From: JABSOG01 sp041583135
GTDB lineage: Bacteria > Pseudomonadota > Gammaproteobacteria > Enterobacterales > Alteromonadaceae
Direction of reading: 5' to 3'
DNA length: 29,175 nucleotides
Assembly: GCA_041583135.1 (NCBI GenBank)
Contig: JBFHGJ010000072.1
Coordinates: 1 to 29,175 of the forward strand
The notes beneath the pieces are model-generated. The model saw only the letters and a list, made by a program, of their open reading frames with translations. It ran no database searches and had not been told where the DNA came from. Position 1 is the stretch's first letter; every line of letters begins with the position of its first letter. The translations under genes were made by a program, and so were the position numbers. This document shows, piece by piece, positions 21,217 to 29,175 of the stretch.

Positions 21217-21336
21217 GTGACGCATCGATGCCAAAACCGAGAGCATGCTGGCGATTATCTATTGCTTAAACTCACAGGTGCAATCTGCTACCATAGCCAC
21301 CTTTACAGTTATGACTTCACTTTAGGGCTTAAATGA
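21217..21336 (+). CDS. Possible 39-residue upstream ORF coupled to the tmk-like gene
   Basis: GGAGG (21209-21212 region) precedes GTG 21217 by four bases. The frame encodes 39 residues (MTHRCQNREHAGDYLLLKLT...LGLK) and stops at TGA 21334-21336, overlapping the ATG of the next gene (ATGA). The ribosome site and overlap suggest a coupled leader. However the peptide has no recognisable features, and the GGAGG lies in DNA that resembles an intergenic repeat, so chance is possible. Confidence 0.3.
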   Translation: MTHRCQNREHAGDYLLLKLTGAICYHSHLYSYDFTLGLK

Positions 21337-22001
21337 GCAATCAGATCATTGCCATCGAAGGTATCGATGGTTCGGGTAAGAACACCCAGTCTCGCCAGTT
21401 GGTCGAGAATTTGAGCAAGCAAGGATACGAGGTGGCCTTTATCGGCTTTCCCTGCTATTCGGAGACATTTTTCGGCACTGAAATCGGCCGTTATCTCAAT
21501 GGTGAATTTGGCACCTTAGATGGTGTTCATCCCAAACTGGCGTCACTGCTATATGCTGGTGATCGCTTTGAGAAAAAAGCCTTTATCGAGCAGTCTTTAG
21601 CACAAGGTAAAGTGTTGGTTATCGACCGCTATGTTTCATCGAACATCGCTCATCAAGGTGCTAAGCTGGCAGGGGAAGAACGACAGGTGCTTTGTCAGTG
21701 GTTAGAGCACTTGGAGTACGAGGTATATGGTCTACCTAAGCCGGGGCTTAATATTCTGTTGAATATGGATGTGACCAGCTCTACGGAGTTGGTATTGAAG
21801 AAAGCCGCTCGTGACTACACCGACAAGAAACAAGATTTACATGAAGCTGATACCAGCTATATGGATAAGGTTGCTCAGGTTTATTATCAGCTATCCCAAG
21901 CCCCCGATTGGTATCGGGTTGAATGTATCGATAACGGTAGCGTCCGTGGCGTTGATGACATCGCCGCAGAGATCCTCACTCAAAGCCTCACTGTTTTATA
22001 G
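21333..22001 (+). CDS. Thymidylate kinase-like P-loop kinase
   Basis: The 222-residue product has the dTMP kinase fold. It shows the P-loop EGIDGSGKNTQ (9-19), GFPCYSETFFG (38-48), the substrate motif LLYAGDRFEKK (72-82), the DRY motif VIDRYVSSN (96-104) and a LID-like segment AARDYTDKKQDLHEAD (about 159-174). It would phosphorylate dTMP (or a related nucleotide) with ATP. The P-loop has Asn where Ser/Thr-Thr is usual (GKNT), and the stretch around the LID differs from the housekeeping enzyme, which normally sits beside holB. This is therefore likely a paralogue, and I leave the symbol blank. The ATG has no strong ribosome site of its own and overlaps the stop of a 39-codon frame. A hairpin and a strong terminator follow. 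Confidence 0.85.
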   Translation: MSNQIIAIEGIDGSGKNTQSRQLVENLSKQGYEVAFIGFPCYSETFFGTEIGRYLNGEFGTLDGVHPKLASLLYAGDRFEKKAFIEQSLAQGKVLVIDRYVSSNIAHQGAKLAGEERQVLCQWLEHLEYEVYGLPKPGLNILLNMDVTSSTELVLKKAARDYTDKKQDLHEADTSYMDKVAQVYYQLSQAPDWYRVECIDNGSVRGVDDIAAEILTQSLTVL

Positions 22002-22005
22002 TCGC

Positions 22006-22028
22006 TCAGGCCGTGTTTTACGGCCTGA
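22006..22028 (+). terminator. Hairpin after the kinase gene, no T tract
   Basis: TCAGGCCGT and ACGGCCTGA form a perfect 9-bp stem with a GTTTT loop, five bases after the stop. Lacking a T tract, it is more likely an mRNA 3' stabiliser or a weak terminator ahead of the strong one at 22145. Confidence 0.5.
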
Positions 22029-22144
22029 ACTCAACACTTAAGCTGCTGTTCAATGGGTTGGAGAACCGGTGTTAGGCCAATCGACAGATAAATGGGTTGA
22101 ACCTTACAAGTTGTGCTGTGACCAGCAGTAGTGGTATTTCCTTA

Positions 22145-22168
22145 AAAGCGTCCTCGGACGCTTTTTTT
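22145..22168 (+). terminator. Strong rho-independent terminator before the aminopeptidase gene
   Basis: AAAGCGTCC-TC-GGACGCTTT is a perfect stem followed by seven T. It separates the kinase transcript from the aminopeptidase promoter. Confidence 0.85.
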
Positions 22169-22199
22169 GTAGACAAATGTTTCAGCTTGGGATTTTCCA

Positions 22200-22228
22200 T
22201 TGCTTGGCGTGGCAACACACCGTATAAA
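22200..22228 (+). promoter_or_regulatory. Sigma-70-like promoter of the aminopeptidase gene
   Basis: TTGCTT (22200-22205), a 17-base spacer and TATAAA (22223-22228) lie 27 bases before the ATG. The -10 matches 5 of 6 positions; the -35 is moderate. Confidence 0.55.
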
Positions 22229-22255
22229 TAAGGCCAACAAATTTGTGGAGGTAAC

Positions 22256-24844
22256 ATGAAACGAGTTTTTATCAGTGCGACTTTACTCATATGTAGCAGC
22301 AGTACGCTGGCATATAGTAATTTGACCGAGAAGTTAGCCACAGCAAGGGCCAAGCAGGTTGGCGATGTCGATTATCAGTTGTCGATTGAGCTTGATAAAG
22401 GGCGCGAGACATTTAAAGGCACCAATTTAGTCAGCTTTGAGTTAAACGCTAGTGATGAAGATGTGGTGTTGGACTTTGACGGCAAAGCGGTCAAAGAGGT
22501 GTTGGTCAACGGCCGCTCTAGCGACGGTTATGAATTTGACGAGCACGATGAAAGCATCATCATTCCCAAGGGGTTGTTGAAAAAAGGCCGCAATACTCTC
22601 AGCATCGAGTTTATCGGGCGCTTTAGTCACAATGGCTCTGGGTTACATCAGTATGTCGATCCTCAAGACGGCAATGAGTATTTGTTTACCGACTTCCAGC
22701 CTGACAATGCCCATCGGTTGTTTCCACATTTTGATCAGCCAACCATTAAGGCGAGCTTTACGCTAGATGTCGTAGCCCCGGCAGATTGGCATGTGATCAG
22801 CAACATGCCAGAAACCCGAGTGACGCAAAAGGACGATTTCAAGCACAGCTATTTCGCCAAAAGCCAGAAGATGTCTTCGTATATCATGCATTTGTCGGCA
22901 GGGCCATATGCGATGTGGCAAGATAGTACGGGCAAGTATCCGATGCGACTGTTTGCCCGCCAATCGCTGGCGCAGTATGTCGATGCCGATATGGTTTTTG
23001 CCACCATAGACAATGGTTTCGGCCAGTTTGAAGCCTATTTCGACTATCCGTATCCGTTTACCAAGTATGATCAGTTGTTTGTGCCAGAGTTTAACGCCGG
23101 TGCGATGGAAAATGCCGGTGCGGTCACCATTTCTGAGCGCTATATCTTCAGACAAAAACCAACCGCATCGAAACAAGCTCGTTTTAAAGCCACTTTGATG
23201 CATGAGTTGGCGCACATGTGGTTTGGTAACCTAGTGACGATGGCGTGGTGGAATGACTTGTGGCTGAACGAAAGCTTTGCCACGTTAATGGGCTATCAAG
23301 GGCTTGACGGTTTGGGCGACAATAACGCTCAGGCACAAACGGCTGGGCGTAAACGCTGGGCCTATCAAGAAGACCAATTGGTGACCACCCATCCGATTTT
23401 GGCGGATATTCCCGATGTGCTGGCGGCCTCAGCCAACTTTGACGGGATCACCTATGCCAAGGGGCTGGCGGTATTGCAACAGCTCAAGTTTTATATTTCA
23501 GAGGAAACCTTTGAAAAAGGGATCCGAATTTATTTTAAACGCCATGCTTTTGGCAATACTAAACTAGATGACTTTATCGCTGCGATGGAACAAGCCCATG
23601 GCAGTGATTTAAGCGATTGGGTCGAACAATGGTTGGCGACAAAAGATGTCAACTCGATGCAATTGTCCTATGAGATTAAAAACGGCAAATTGCAGGGGGT
23701 TACGGCCCATCAAATGCCCGGTCAGCATGATAAGACCTTGCGCCGTCATGCCAGCTACGTTGGCTTGTTTGATCTTGAAAATGGTCAACTGGTGCTTAAA
23801 GACAAAGTTAAAATCGCCTATGAAGGGGCACAAACACCATTGACGGCGTTAAATGGTCGCAAGGCCCCAGATTTTATTTTGCCCAACTATTTGGATAAGG
23901 ATTATGTCAAAGTACGCTTTGATACCCGCTCTATGCAGTGGTTGATGGCGAACATGGACAAGGTGCAAGATGACAAAATTAAAGGTTTGGTGTGGCGTAC
24001 CTTGTGGGATATGGTCAAAGACAGGGAGATGAAGACCGAGGACTTTTATCAACTTGCCATGCGTCAGCTTAAAGTGGAGTCCGATGCTGCGTTTGCCGAT
24101 AGTTTAAGCTCAAATATTGGTTCTATTATCGACCGCTATACCGCCGATGTGCAAAGCAGAAACTTAAAACGGGCACAAGCCCATCAACTGGCCAAAAGCC
24201 GCTTGAGTGAAGTACCCAAGGGCTCTGATCTGCAAAGGGTGTGGTATGACAATTTAGTCAGCAGTGCCAGCACCCCAGCGCATTATCGCTACTTGGCGCA
24301 GTTGTTTGATGGTGAAGCGAGCATTGCCGGCATTGAAATGAACACTCAAAACAAGTGGGAGTTGTTGTCGCAGTTGGCATATGCCGACCAAGCCAATCTG
24401 GTGGCACCTCGAATGAAGTTATTGCTGGCCGAGGATACTTCGTCGATGGGCAAGAATATGGCGTTGATGATCGCAGCGGCCTATCCGCAAGCGCAGTCAA
24501 AGGCGCAGGCATGGCAAAACATTACGCAAAATACTGAGCTTTCTTTGTTGCAAAAACGCTATATTGGCGATGGCATGTACAATGTCGATTATCCCCAATT
24601 GGCAAAACCTTACATAGCGCGGTATTTTGAAACGATCGATGCTATCGTCAAAGCCAATGTGCCTTATGACAACGCCGCTTATTTCATTCGTTCGATGTTT
24701 CCTGAGCTTGGCATGGAGCAAACCGTGGAGGCGGCCGAGCAGTTCTTAAAAACCAGTAAAGCGCCAAAGACTTATCGGCGCATGGTGATGAAGTCGCTCG
24801 ACGTACTCAAACGTACCATTGAGGTGCGTAAAGCCAACCTTTAA
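22256..24844 (+). CDS. Exported M1-family aminopeptidase N
   Basis: The 862-residue product is a zinc metallopeptidase of the M1 family that removes N-terminal residues from peptides. MKRVFISATLLICSSSTLAYS is a Sec signal peptide, so it acts in the periplasm, unlike the cytoplasmic housekeeping PepN. GAMEN (282-286) is the exopeptidase motif. HELAH (316-320) with Glu339 in LWLNESFA gives the zinc site HExxH-x18-E. A catalytic Tyr is expected in the ITYAKG region (about 400). The C-terminal half (about 530-860) is the helical ERAP1-like domain. ATG 22256 follows GGAGGTAAC, an excellent ribosome site. A promoter and terminators bracket it, so it is monocistronic. Confidence 0.94.
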   Translation: MKRVFISATLLICSSSTLAYSNLTEKLATARAKQVGDVDYQLSIELDKGRETFKGTNLVSFELNASDEDVVLDFDGKAVKEVLVNGRSSDGYEFDEHDESIIIPKGLLKKGRNTLSIEFIGRFSHNGSGLHQYVDPQDGNEYLFTDFQPDNAHRLFPHFDQPTIKASFTLDVVAPADWHVISNMPETRVTQKDDFKHSYFAKSQKMSSYIMHLSAGPYAMWQDSTGKYPMRLFARQSLAQYVDADMVFATIDNGFGQFEAYFDYPYPFTKYDQLFVPEFNAGAMENAGAVTISERYIFRQKPTASKQARFKATLMHELAHMWFGNLVTMAWWNDLWLNESFATLMGYQGLDGLGDNNAQAQTAGRKRWAYQEDQLVTTHPILADIPDVLAASANFDGITYAKGLAVLQQLKFYISEETFEKGIRIYFKRHAFGNTKLDDFIAAMEQAHGSDLSDWVEQWLATKDVNSMQLSYEIKNGKLQGVTAHQMPGQHDKTLRRHASYVGLFDLENGQLVLKDKVKIAYEGAQTPLTALNGRKAPDFILPNYLDKDYVKVRFDTRSMQWLMANMDKVQDDKIKGLVWRTLWDMVKDREMKTEDFYQLAMRQLKVESDAAFADSLSSNIGSIIDRYTADVQSRNLKRAQAHQLAKSRLSEVPKGSDLQRVWYDNLVSSASTPAHYRYLAQLFDGEASIAGIEMNTQNKWELLSQLAYADQANLVAPRMKLLLAEDTSSMGKNMALMIAAAYPQAQSKAQAWQNITQNTELSLLQKRYIGDGMYNVDYPQLAKPYIARYFETIDAIVKANVPYDNAAYFIRSMFPELGMEQTVEAAEQFLKTSKAPKTYRRMVMKSLDVLKRTIEVRKANL

Positions 24845-24855
24845 CCTCTGCGAGT

Positions 24856-24893
24856 AAAGGCTTCATTGCCCTGTGCTGAAGCCTTTATTCTCT
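24856..24893 (+). terminator. Terminator after the aminopeptidase gene
   Basis: AAAGGCTTCA (24856-24865) and TGAAGCCTTT (24877-24886) form a perfect 10-bp stem followed by ATTCTCTT. It lies 12 bases after the stop. Confidence 0.85.
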
Positions 24894-24982
24894 TGTTGCC
24901 CAATCTTTAGTTTTTCAGCCTTTTTTGATAGCATGGCGGCTGTTTTATCCCACCTAACGGATTGCATTTCATAGGAGCGATT

Positions 24983-27900
24983 TTGAGCGAGCAGGAAAAC
25001 CTGGTATTAGCCGACCTTTATAACCAACTTGAGCGCTGTTGGGGCGCAGAGCGTGGCAGTTTTGTACGCCGTCTTGGTGGTGTCAAAAAGATAGACGATA
25101 AGGCCAAGGCGCAAAAGGTCATCAACACTATCGGTGCGCAGATGATGCGTTCGATTGCCAAGCGCGACAAGAGGTTGTCCTCGCTGCCGAGTATTGATTA
25201 TCCTGAACAGTTGCCGGTGTCACAGAAAAAACAGGATATTTATCAGGCGATTAAAGACAATCAGGTGGTGATCATCGCCGGTGAAACCGGCTCGGGCAAA
25301 ACCACCCAAATTCCTAAGATCTGTTTGGAGCTGGGCCTTGGGGTCGATAGGCTGATAGGTCATACTCAGCCGCGGCGTTTGGCCGCTCGTAGTGTTGCCA
25401 ACCGTATTGCTGAAGAGCTGCAAACCCCATTAGGTCAGGCTGTCGGCTTTAAAATCCGTTTTAGCGATAATGTCAGTGACAATTCTTATATAAAGTTGAT
25501 GACCGACGGGATATTGCTGGCTGAAATTATCAATGACCGCCAGCTTAGTCAATATGACTGTATCATTATCGACGAGGCCCACGAACGCAGCCTCAACATT
25601 GACTTTTTGCTTGGCTATTTCAAGCAGTTATTGCCTAAAAGACCCGACCTAAAACTGATCATTACCTCGGCCACGATTGATCCCGAGCGTTTTTCGCGTC
25701 ACTTTGACGATGCGCCGATTATTGAAGTGTCTGGCCGTACCTATCCGGTAGAGGTATTGTATCGTCCAGTCAACGATGAGCAGGCCAACGACAGAGATCA
25801 AATTCAGGCGATAAGCGATGCCGTCGATGAGCTATGTGAACTGGGTAAAGGCGATATCTTAATCTTCTTAAATGGTGAGCGGGAAATTCGCGATACGGCC
25901 GAGTTTCTCGAAAAACGCCATTTAAAGCATACCAACATTTTACCCCTGTATGCCCGGCTGTCGGCTGCTGAGCAAAACCGCGTATTTGAGAGCCATACCG
26001 GCAGGCGAATTGTCTTGGCGACCAATGTCGCTGAAACCTCTTTGACCATTCCGGGAATTAAGTATGTGATTGACCCCGGTACTGCGCGTATTTCTCGCTA
26101 CAGCTATCGCACCAAGGTGCAACGGTTGCCGATTGAACCTATCTCACAGGCCAGTGCCAACCAGCGTAAGGGGCGTTGTGGTCGTGTCTCCGAGGGGGTT
26201 TGTATTCGTCTGTATAGCGAGGAGGATTTCTACAATCGTCCTGAGTTTACCGATCCTGAAATCTTGCGAACGAATCTCGCTTCGGTCATTTTACAAATGT
26301 TGGCCCTTAAACTTGGCAATGTCGAAGCGTTTCCGTTTGTACAGGCACCCGATAGGCGTAATATCAACGATGGCTTAAGATTGCTCGAAGAAGTGAGGGC
26401 AGTGCAAAGCGTCAAAGGTAAAAAGGTAACCTTAGACAAGCCGATGAAGCTTACCGAACTGGGCCGTAAAATCGCACGTTTGCCGATAGATCCGAGGCTC
26501 GGTCGGATGGTGATACATGCCGCAGAGCATGGTGGTTTACATGAGGTAATGGTGATCACCGCAGCACTTAGTATCCAAGATCCGCGGGAACGACCAAATG
26601 ATGCCAAGCAAAAGTCCGATGAGTCCCATGAACGCTTTGTCGATGCCCATTCTGACTTTCAGACCTTTGTCAATTTGTGGAACTACCTCAAAGAAAAGCA
26701 AGAGCAGCTGTCTAACTCGCAATTTAGAAAGCTTTGCCGTAAAGAGTATCTTGCTTACATGCGGGTGCGTGAATGGCAGGATATCTATAGCCAAATGGAA
26801 CAAGTACTCCAAGAGATGGACTATAGCATCGATAGCGATACTCAGGCCGATTTTGAACTGGTGCATACCGCTCTGATCAGTGGTTTGTTGAGCCACCTTG
26901 GCATTAAAGACCAAAACACCGAGTATCATGGTGCCCGCAACAGCAAATTCTTTATCTTTCCGGCCTCCGGCCAGTTCAAAAAGGCGCCAAAATGGTTGAT
27001 GGCGGCAGAACTGGTTGAGACCAGTCGGTTGTTTGGTCGTATCTGTGCCAGAATTCAGCCACAATGGGTTGAGCCATTGGCTCAGCACTTAGTCAATCGC
27101 AATTACAGCGAAGCGCACTGGGAGAAAAAACGCGGCAAAGTGATCGCCTACGAAAAGCAAAGCCTGTATGGCCTGACGGTCGTGCAAAGAAGGCCGGTGG
27201 AGTATGAAACCATCGAGCCTAAGATCTGTCGTGAGATCTTTATTCGTGACGCTTTGGTTCATGGCGAACTGCAATCGAACGAGCAGTTTTTGCAACACAA
27301 CAACGATTTGATAGAAGATATTTTGGTGTTGGAAAACAAGTCTCGTCGGCGCGATATTTTGGTTGAAGAACAAGACATATTTGAACTTTACCAGCACCGG
27401 GTACCGCAGGAGATCTTAAACGCTGCTCAATTCAACAAGTGGTGGCGTAACTACCGCCAAAAGCATCCTGAACACTTGTATTTCAAACCTGAAGATCTGA
27501 TGCAGCAAGATGCCGAACATGTGGGCAAAGGTCAGTTTCCGGATATTTGGCAACAGGGGGATTTAATGCTGCCCCTTGAATACCATTTTGAACCCGGTGG
27601 TGAAATAGATGGTGTGGCATTGGCCATTCCAGTGGCACTGCTCAACCAAGTTGAAAACATCGGTTTTGATTACTTGGTGCCGGGCCTGCAACATGAGTTG
27701 GTGGTGGCGCTTATTCGGGCGCTGCCAAAAACGTTACGACGTAACTTTGTGCCTGCGCCACAATTTGCCGATGCCGTTGTTGCATCCCTTGAACCGGGTA
27801 AAGGCAGCTTTATCGAGCAGATCAGCAAACAGCTGTTGAGAATGACCGGGGTTCGGGTTGAAAAAGAGCAATGGGATTTGGACAACATTCCAGCCCACCT

Positions 27901-28900
27901 TAAATTTGGCTTTAGAGTGGTTGATGAGAATAACAAAACCATAGCCCATGGTCATGATTTAGAAGCCCTTAAAGTTCAGTTACAAGGCAAAGTGAAAAAG
28001 ACTTTGGTACAGGTTGCTGAAAAAGGCATTGAGCGTAAGGACATCACCCATTGGGATTTTGGCGAGCTGCCGGAGTCCTACACCAAAAAAAGCGGTCAGT
28101 ATGAGATCAAAGCATATCCTTGTTTGGTCAATAAAGGCCGCAGTGTGGCGATTGAGCTGGTGGATAACGAACAAGAGGCGTTGTTGCGGTCAAAAGAAGG
28201 GATACGTCAGCTGATCTTGCTCAATGTGCCGTCGCCTCTAAGTCATATTCAAAAGTCTTTGCCCAACAAAGCCAAACTCGGGTTGTATTACAATCCTTTT
28301 GGTAAGATTGGAGATTTGATTGACGACTGTATTCGCTGTGCGGCCGATCACATTTTGGCGCAATCGCCTTTGGTCAGAGATGAACAAAGCTATGTCGCTC
28401 AGCGTGATAAGGTGCGGGAGAACCTCAACGATACCGTGGTCGAAATTGCCATTGTGGTAGAGCAGATCTTGGTGTTGGCCAGTGCCATAGGCAAAAAAAT
28501 GAAAGGCAAAATGGACTTGGCTTGGATCCAAGCTTTTGGCGATATCAAAGCCCAGCTTGATGGTTTGGTGTTTAGAGGGTTTGTGACCAAAATCGGCTTT
28601 GATAAGCTGCCAGATCTTATTCGCTACTTAAAAGCCATAGAAAGGCGCTTTGAAAAACTTGCTGTCGATGCCAGCCGTGACCGCATCAACACCCTTGAGG
28701 TTGAAAAGGTCGAAGCGGCATTTAAAGCCATCAACAAAGGTCCAAGGATCAGCTTGGCACAACAACAGGCGCTCGACGAGATCCGCTGGATGATAGAAGA
28801 ATTAAGGGTGTCGCTGTTTGCGCAAAACCTCGGGACGCCTTATCCGATATCGGCTAAAAGGATTTACAACGCCATAAAGGCGTTTGAGAGTGCGCAGTAG
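24983..28900 (+). CDS. hrpA: ATP-dependent RNA helicase HrpA (DEAH box)
   Basis: The 1305-residue product is the cytoplasmic DEAH-box helicase HrpA, which unwinds RNA and, in E. coli, takes part in mRNA processing and rescue of stalled ribosomes. Motif I GETGSGKTT is at 100-108, motif Ia TQPRRLAARS at 128-137, DEAH at 197-200, SAT at 229-231 and motif VI QRKGRCGR at about 380. They are followed by the winged-helix, ratchet and OB regions (to about 770) and the long C-terminal part specific to bacterial HrpA (DUF3418-type), ending GTPYPISAKRIYNAI. Length matches E. coli HrpA (about 1300). I choose TTG 24983, with AGGAG at 24973-24977, over the in-frame TTG 24962; the product then begins MSEQENLVLADL, like the family. 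A terminator follows. Confidence 0.96.
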   Translation: MSEQENLVLADLYNQLERCWGAERGSFVRRLGGVKKIDDKAKAQKVINTIGAQMMRSIAKRDKRLSSLPSIDYPEQLPVSQKKQDIYQAIKDNQVVIIAGETGSGKTTQIPKICLELGLGVDRLIGHTQPRRLAARSVANRIAEELQTPLGQAVGFKIRFSDNVSDNSYIKLMTDGILLAEIINDRQLSQYDCIIIDEAHERSLNIDFLLGYFKQLLPKRPDLKLIITSATIDPERFSRHFDDAPIIEVSGRTYPVEVLYRPVNDEQANDRDQIQAISDAVDELCELGKGDILIFLNGEREIRDTAEFLEKRHLKHTNILPLYARLSAAEQNRVFESHTGRRIVLATNVAETSLTIPGIKYVIDPGTARISRYSYRTKVQRLPIEPISQASANQRKGRCGRVSEGVCIRLYSEEDFYNRPEFTDPEILRTNLASVILQMLALKLGNVEAFPFVQAPDRRNINDGLRLLEEVRAVQSVKGKKVTLDKPMKLTELGRKIARLPIDPRLGRMVIHAAEHGGLHEVMVITAALSIQDPRERPNDAKQKSDESHERFVDAHSDFQTFVNLWNYLKEKQEQLSNSQFRKLCRKEYLAYMRVREWQDIYSQMEQVLQEMDYSIDSDTQADFELVHTALISGLLSHLGIKDQNTEYHGARNSKFFIFPASGQFKKAPKWLMAAELVETSRLFGRICARIQPQWVEPLAQHLVNRNYSEAHWEKKRGKVIAYEKQSLYGLTVVQRRPVEYETIEPKICREIFIRDALVHGELQSNEQFLQHNNDLIEDILVLENKSRRRDILVEEQDIFELYQHRVPQEILNAAQFNKWWRNYRQKHPEHLYFKPEDLMQQDAEHVGKGQFPDIWQQGDLMLPLEYHFEPGGEIDGVALAIPVALLNQVENIGFDYLVPGLQHELVVALIRALPKTLRRNFVPAPQFADAVVASLEPGKGSFIEQISKQLLRMTGVRVEKEQWDLDNIPAHLKFGFRVVDENNKTIAHGHDLEALKVQLQGKVKKTLVQVAEKGIERKDITHWDFGELPESYTKKSGQYEIKAYPCLVNKGRSVAIELVDNEQEALLRSKEGIRQLILLNVPSPLSHIQKSLPNKAKLGLYYNPFGKIGDLIDDCIRCAADHILAQSPLVRDEQSYVAQRDKVRENLNDTVVEIAIVVEQILVLASAIGKKMKGKMDLAWIQAFGDIKAQLDGLVFRGFVTKIGFDKLPDLIRYLKAIERRFEKLAVDASRDRINTLEVEKVEAAFKAINKGPRISLAQQQALDEIRWMIEELRVSLFAQNLGTPYPISAKRIYNAIKAFESAQ

Positions 28901-28958
28901 CTACAGTGGTTAGGTTTGCCCTCTTAATCGCCACCGATTTAAATGTGAAGCAACATCA

Positions 28959-28994
28959 TAATGCCAGTCTATTCAAATGACTGGCATTATTTTT
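28959..28994 (+). terminator. Terminator after hrpA
   Basis: AATGCCAGTC and GACTGGCATT form a perfect 10-bp stem with a nine-base loop, followed by ATTTTT. It lies about 60 bases after the stop. With the A-rich left side it could also serve the convergent minus-strand gene. Confidence 0.88.
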
Positions 28995-29041
28995 AGCTCA
29001 ACTTCAATTCATTTCCCTCATTCTGATATCAACCCCCAGGG

Positions 29042-29175
29042 CTAGCGCATTTTAATCCCGGACTCCAAAAGGGTTGAGCGATATTCATCATCTAGCGCAG
29101 CCATCTTCTTTTTGGCTGCCATACTCGCTTTTTTGCTCTCGTCCCTTTTGAATAGCGCCATTGCGATCTTTCTCA
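29042..29175 (-). CDS. C-terminal end (or whole) of a small basic protein, cut by the window edge
   Basis: On the minus strand the frame ends at TAG 29042 and is open to the window edge. From ATG 29161 it would encode 39 residues: MALFKRDESKKASMAAKKKM then AALDDEYRSTLLESGIKMR. The upstream bases GAGAAAGATCGCA could hold a weak ribosome site for that ATG, or the frame may be the tail of a longer gene (RKIA precedes). The Lys/Ala-rich helical character is all that can be seen. It converges on hrpA. Confidence 0.5.
   Translation of the reverse strand, partial: RKIAMALFKRDESKKASMAAKKKMAALDDEYRSTLLESGIKMR

Noticed and set aside
27734..27955. Minus-strand frames opposite hrpA
   Set aside because: They are shadows of the hrpA coding frame without ribosome sites.

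Overview
The window suggests a gammaproteobacterium of the Shewanella/Alteromonadales type. From about 10.85 kb to the right end it carries ordinary chromosomal genes of that group: yciK, a VolA/Pla-1-type lipase, sohB, tpm, a dicarboxylate/amino-acid symporter, a large Ig-domain lipoprotein, a dTMP-kinase-like gene, a periplasmic M1 aminopeptidase and hrpA. Several genes use TTG or GTG starts, and most are separated by clear rho-independent terminators. No database was searched. Family names rest on motifs and remembered homologues.

The left ~10.4 kb is an accessory, plasmid- or ICE-like island. It holds an AT-rich left edge with a small protein and palindromic sites; a hairpin-rich leader in front of ardA (anti-restriction); an ORF6N-domain protein; a serine recombinase with two paired hix-like sites upstream, in line with an unknown gene and a phosphoribosyltransferase-like gene; and a tyrosine integrase next to an attP-like site whose core resembles the 3' end of a tRNA-Ser gene. 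Then follow small unknown genes, one pair joined across an A_AAA_AAC slippery run; a second serine recombinase; a coiled-coil protein; and an AT-rich two-gene cassette with a three-TM protein. The island sits directly downstream of yciK, where E. coli has btuR.

The main discovery is at 8036-8171. A serine recombinase gene (minus strand) and a signal-peptide protein gene (plus strand) diverge from a ~120-bp segment bounded by 12-bp perfect inverted repeats, each centred on an AC/GT dinucleotide. As drawn, the plus-strand gene has no credible start or ribosome site. The segment carries, on the minus strand, AGGAGG and an ATG that open a 12-codon leader whose TGA overlaps the recombinase GTG. 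If the segment is inverted at the two centres, the same AGGAGG-ATG fuses in frame to the plus-strand gene and completes a textbook signal peptide. This looks like a recombinase-driven switch that moves a translation start between two genes.

From 10.85 kb rightwards yciK is divergent from the lipase, sohB and tpm; sohB and tpm are a tight pair. A 54-bp triple tandem repeat lies between tpm and the convergent symporter gene. The window ends with a partial minus-strand gene after the hrpA terminator.
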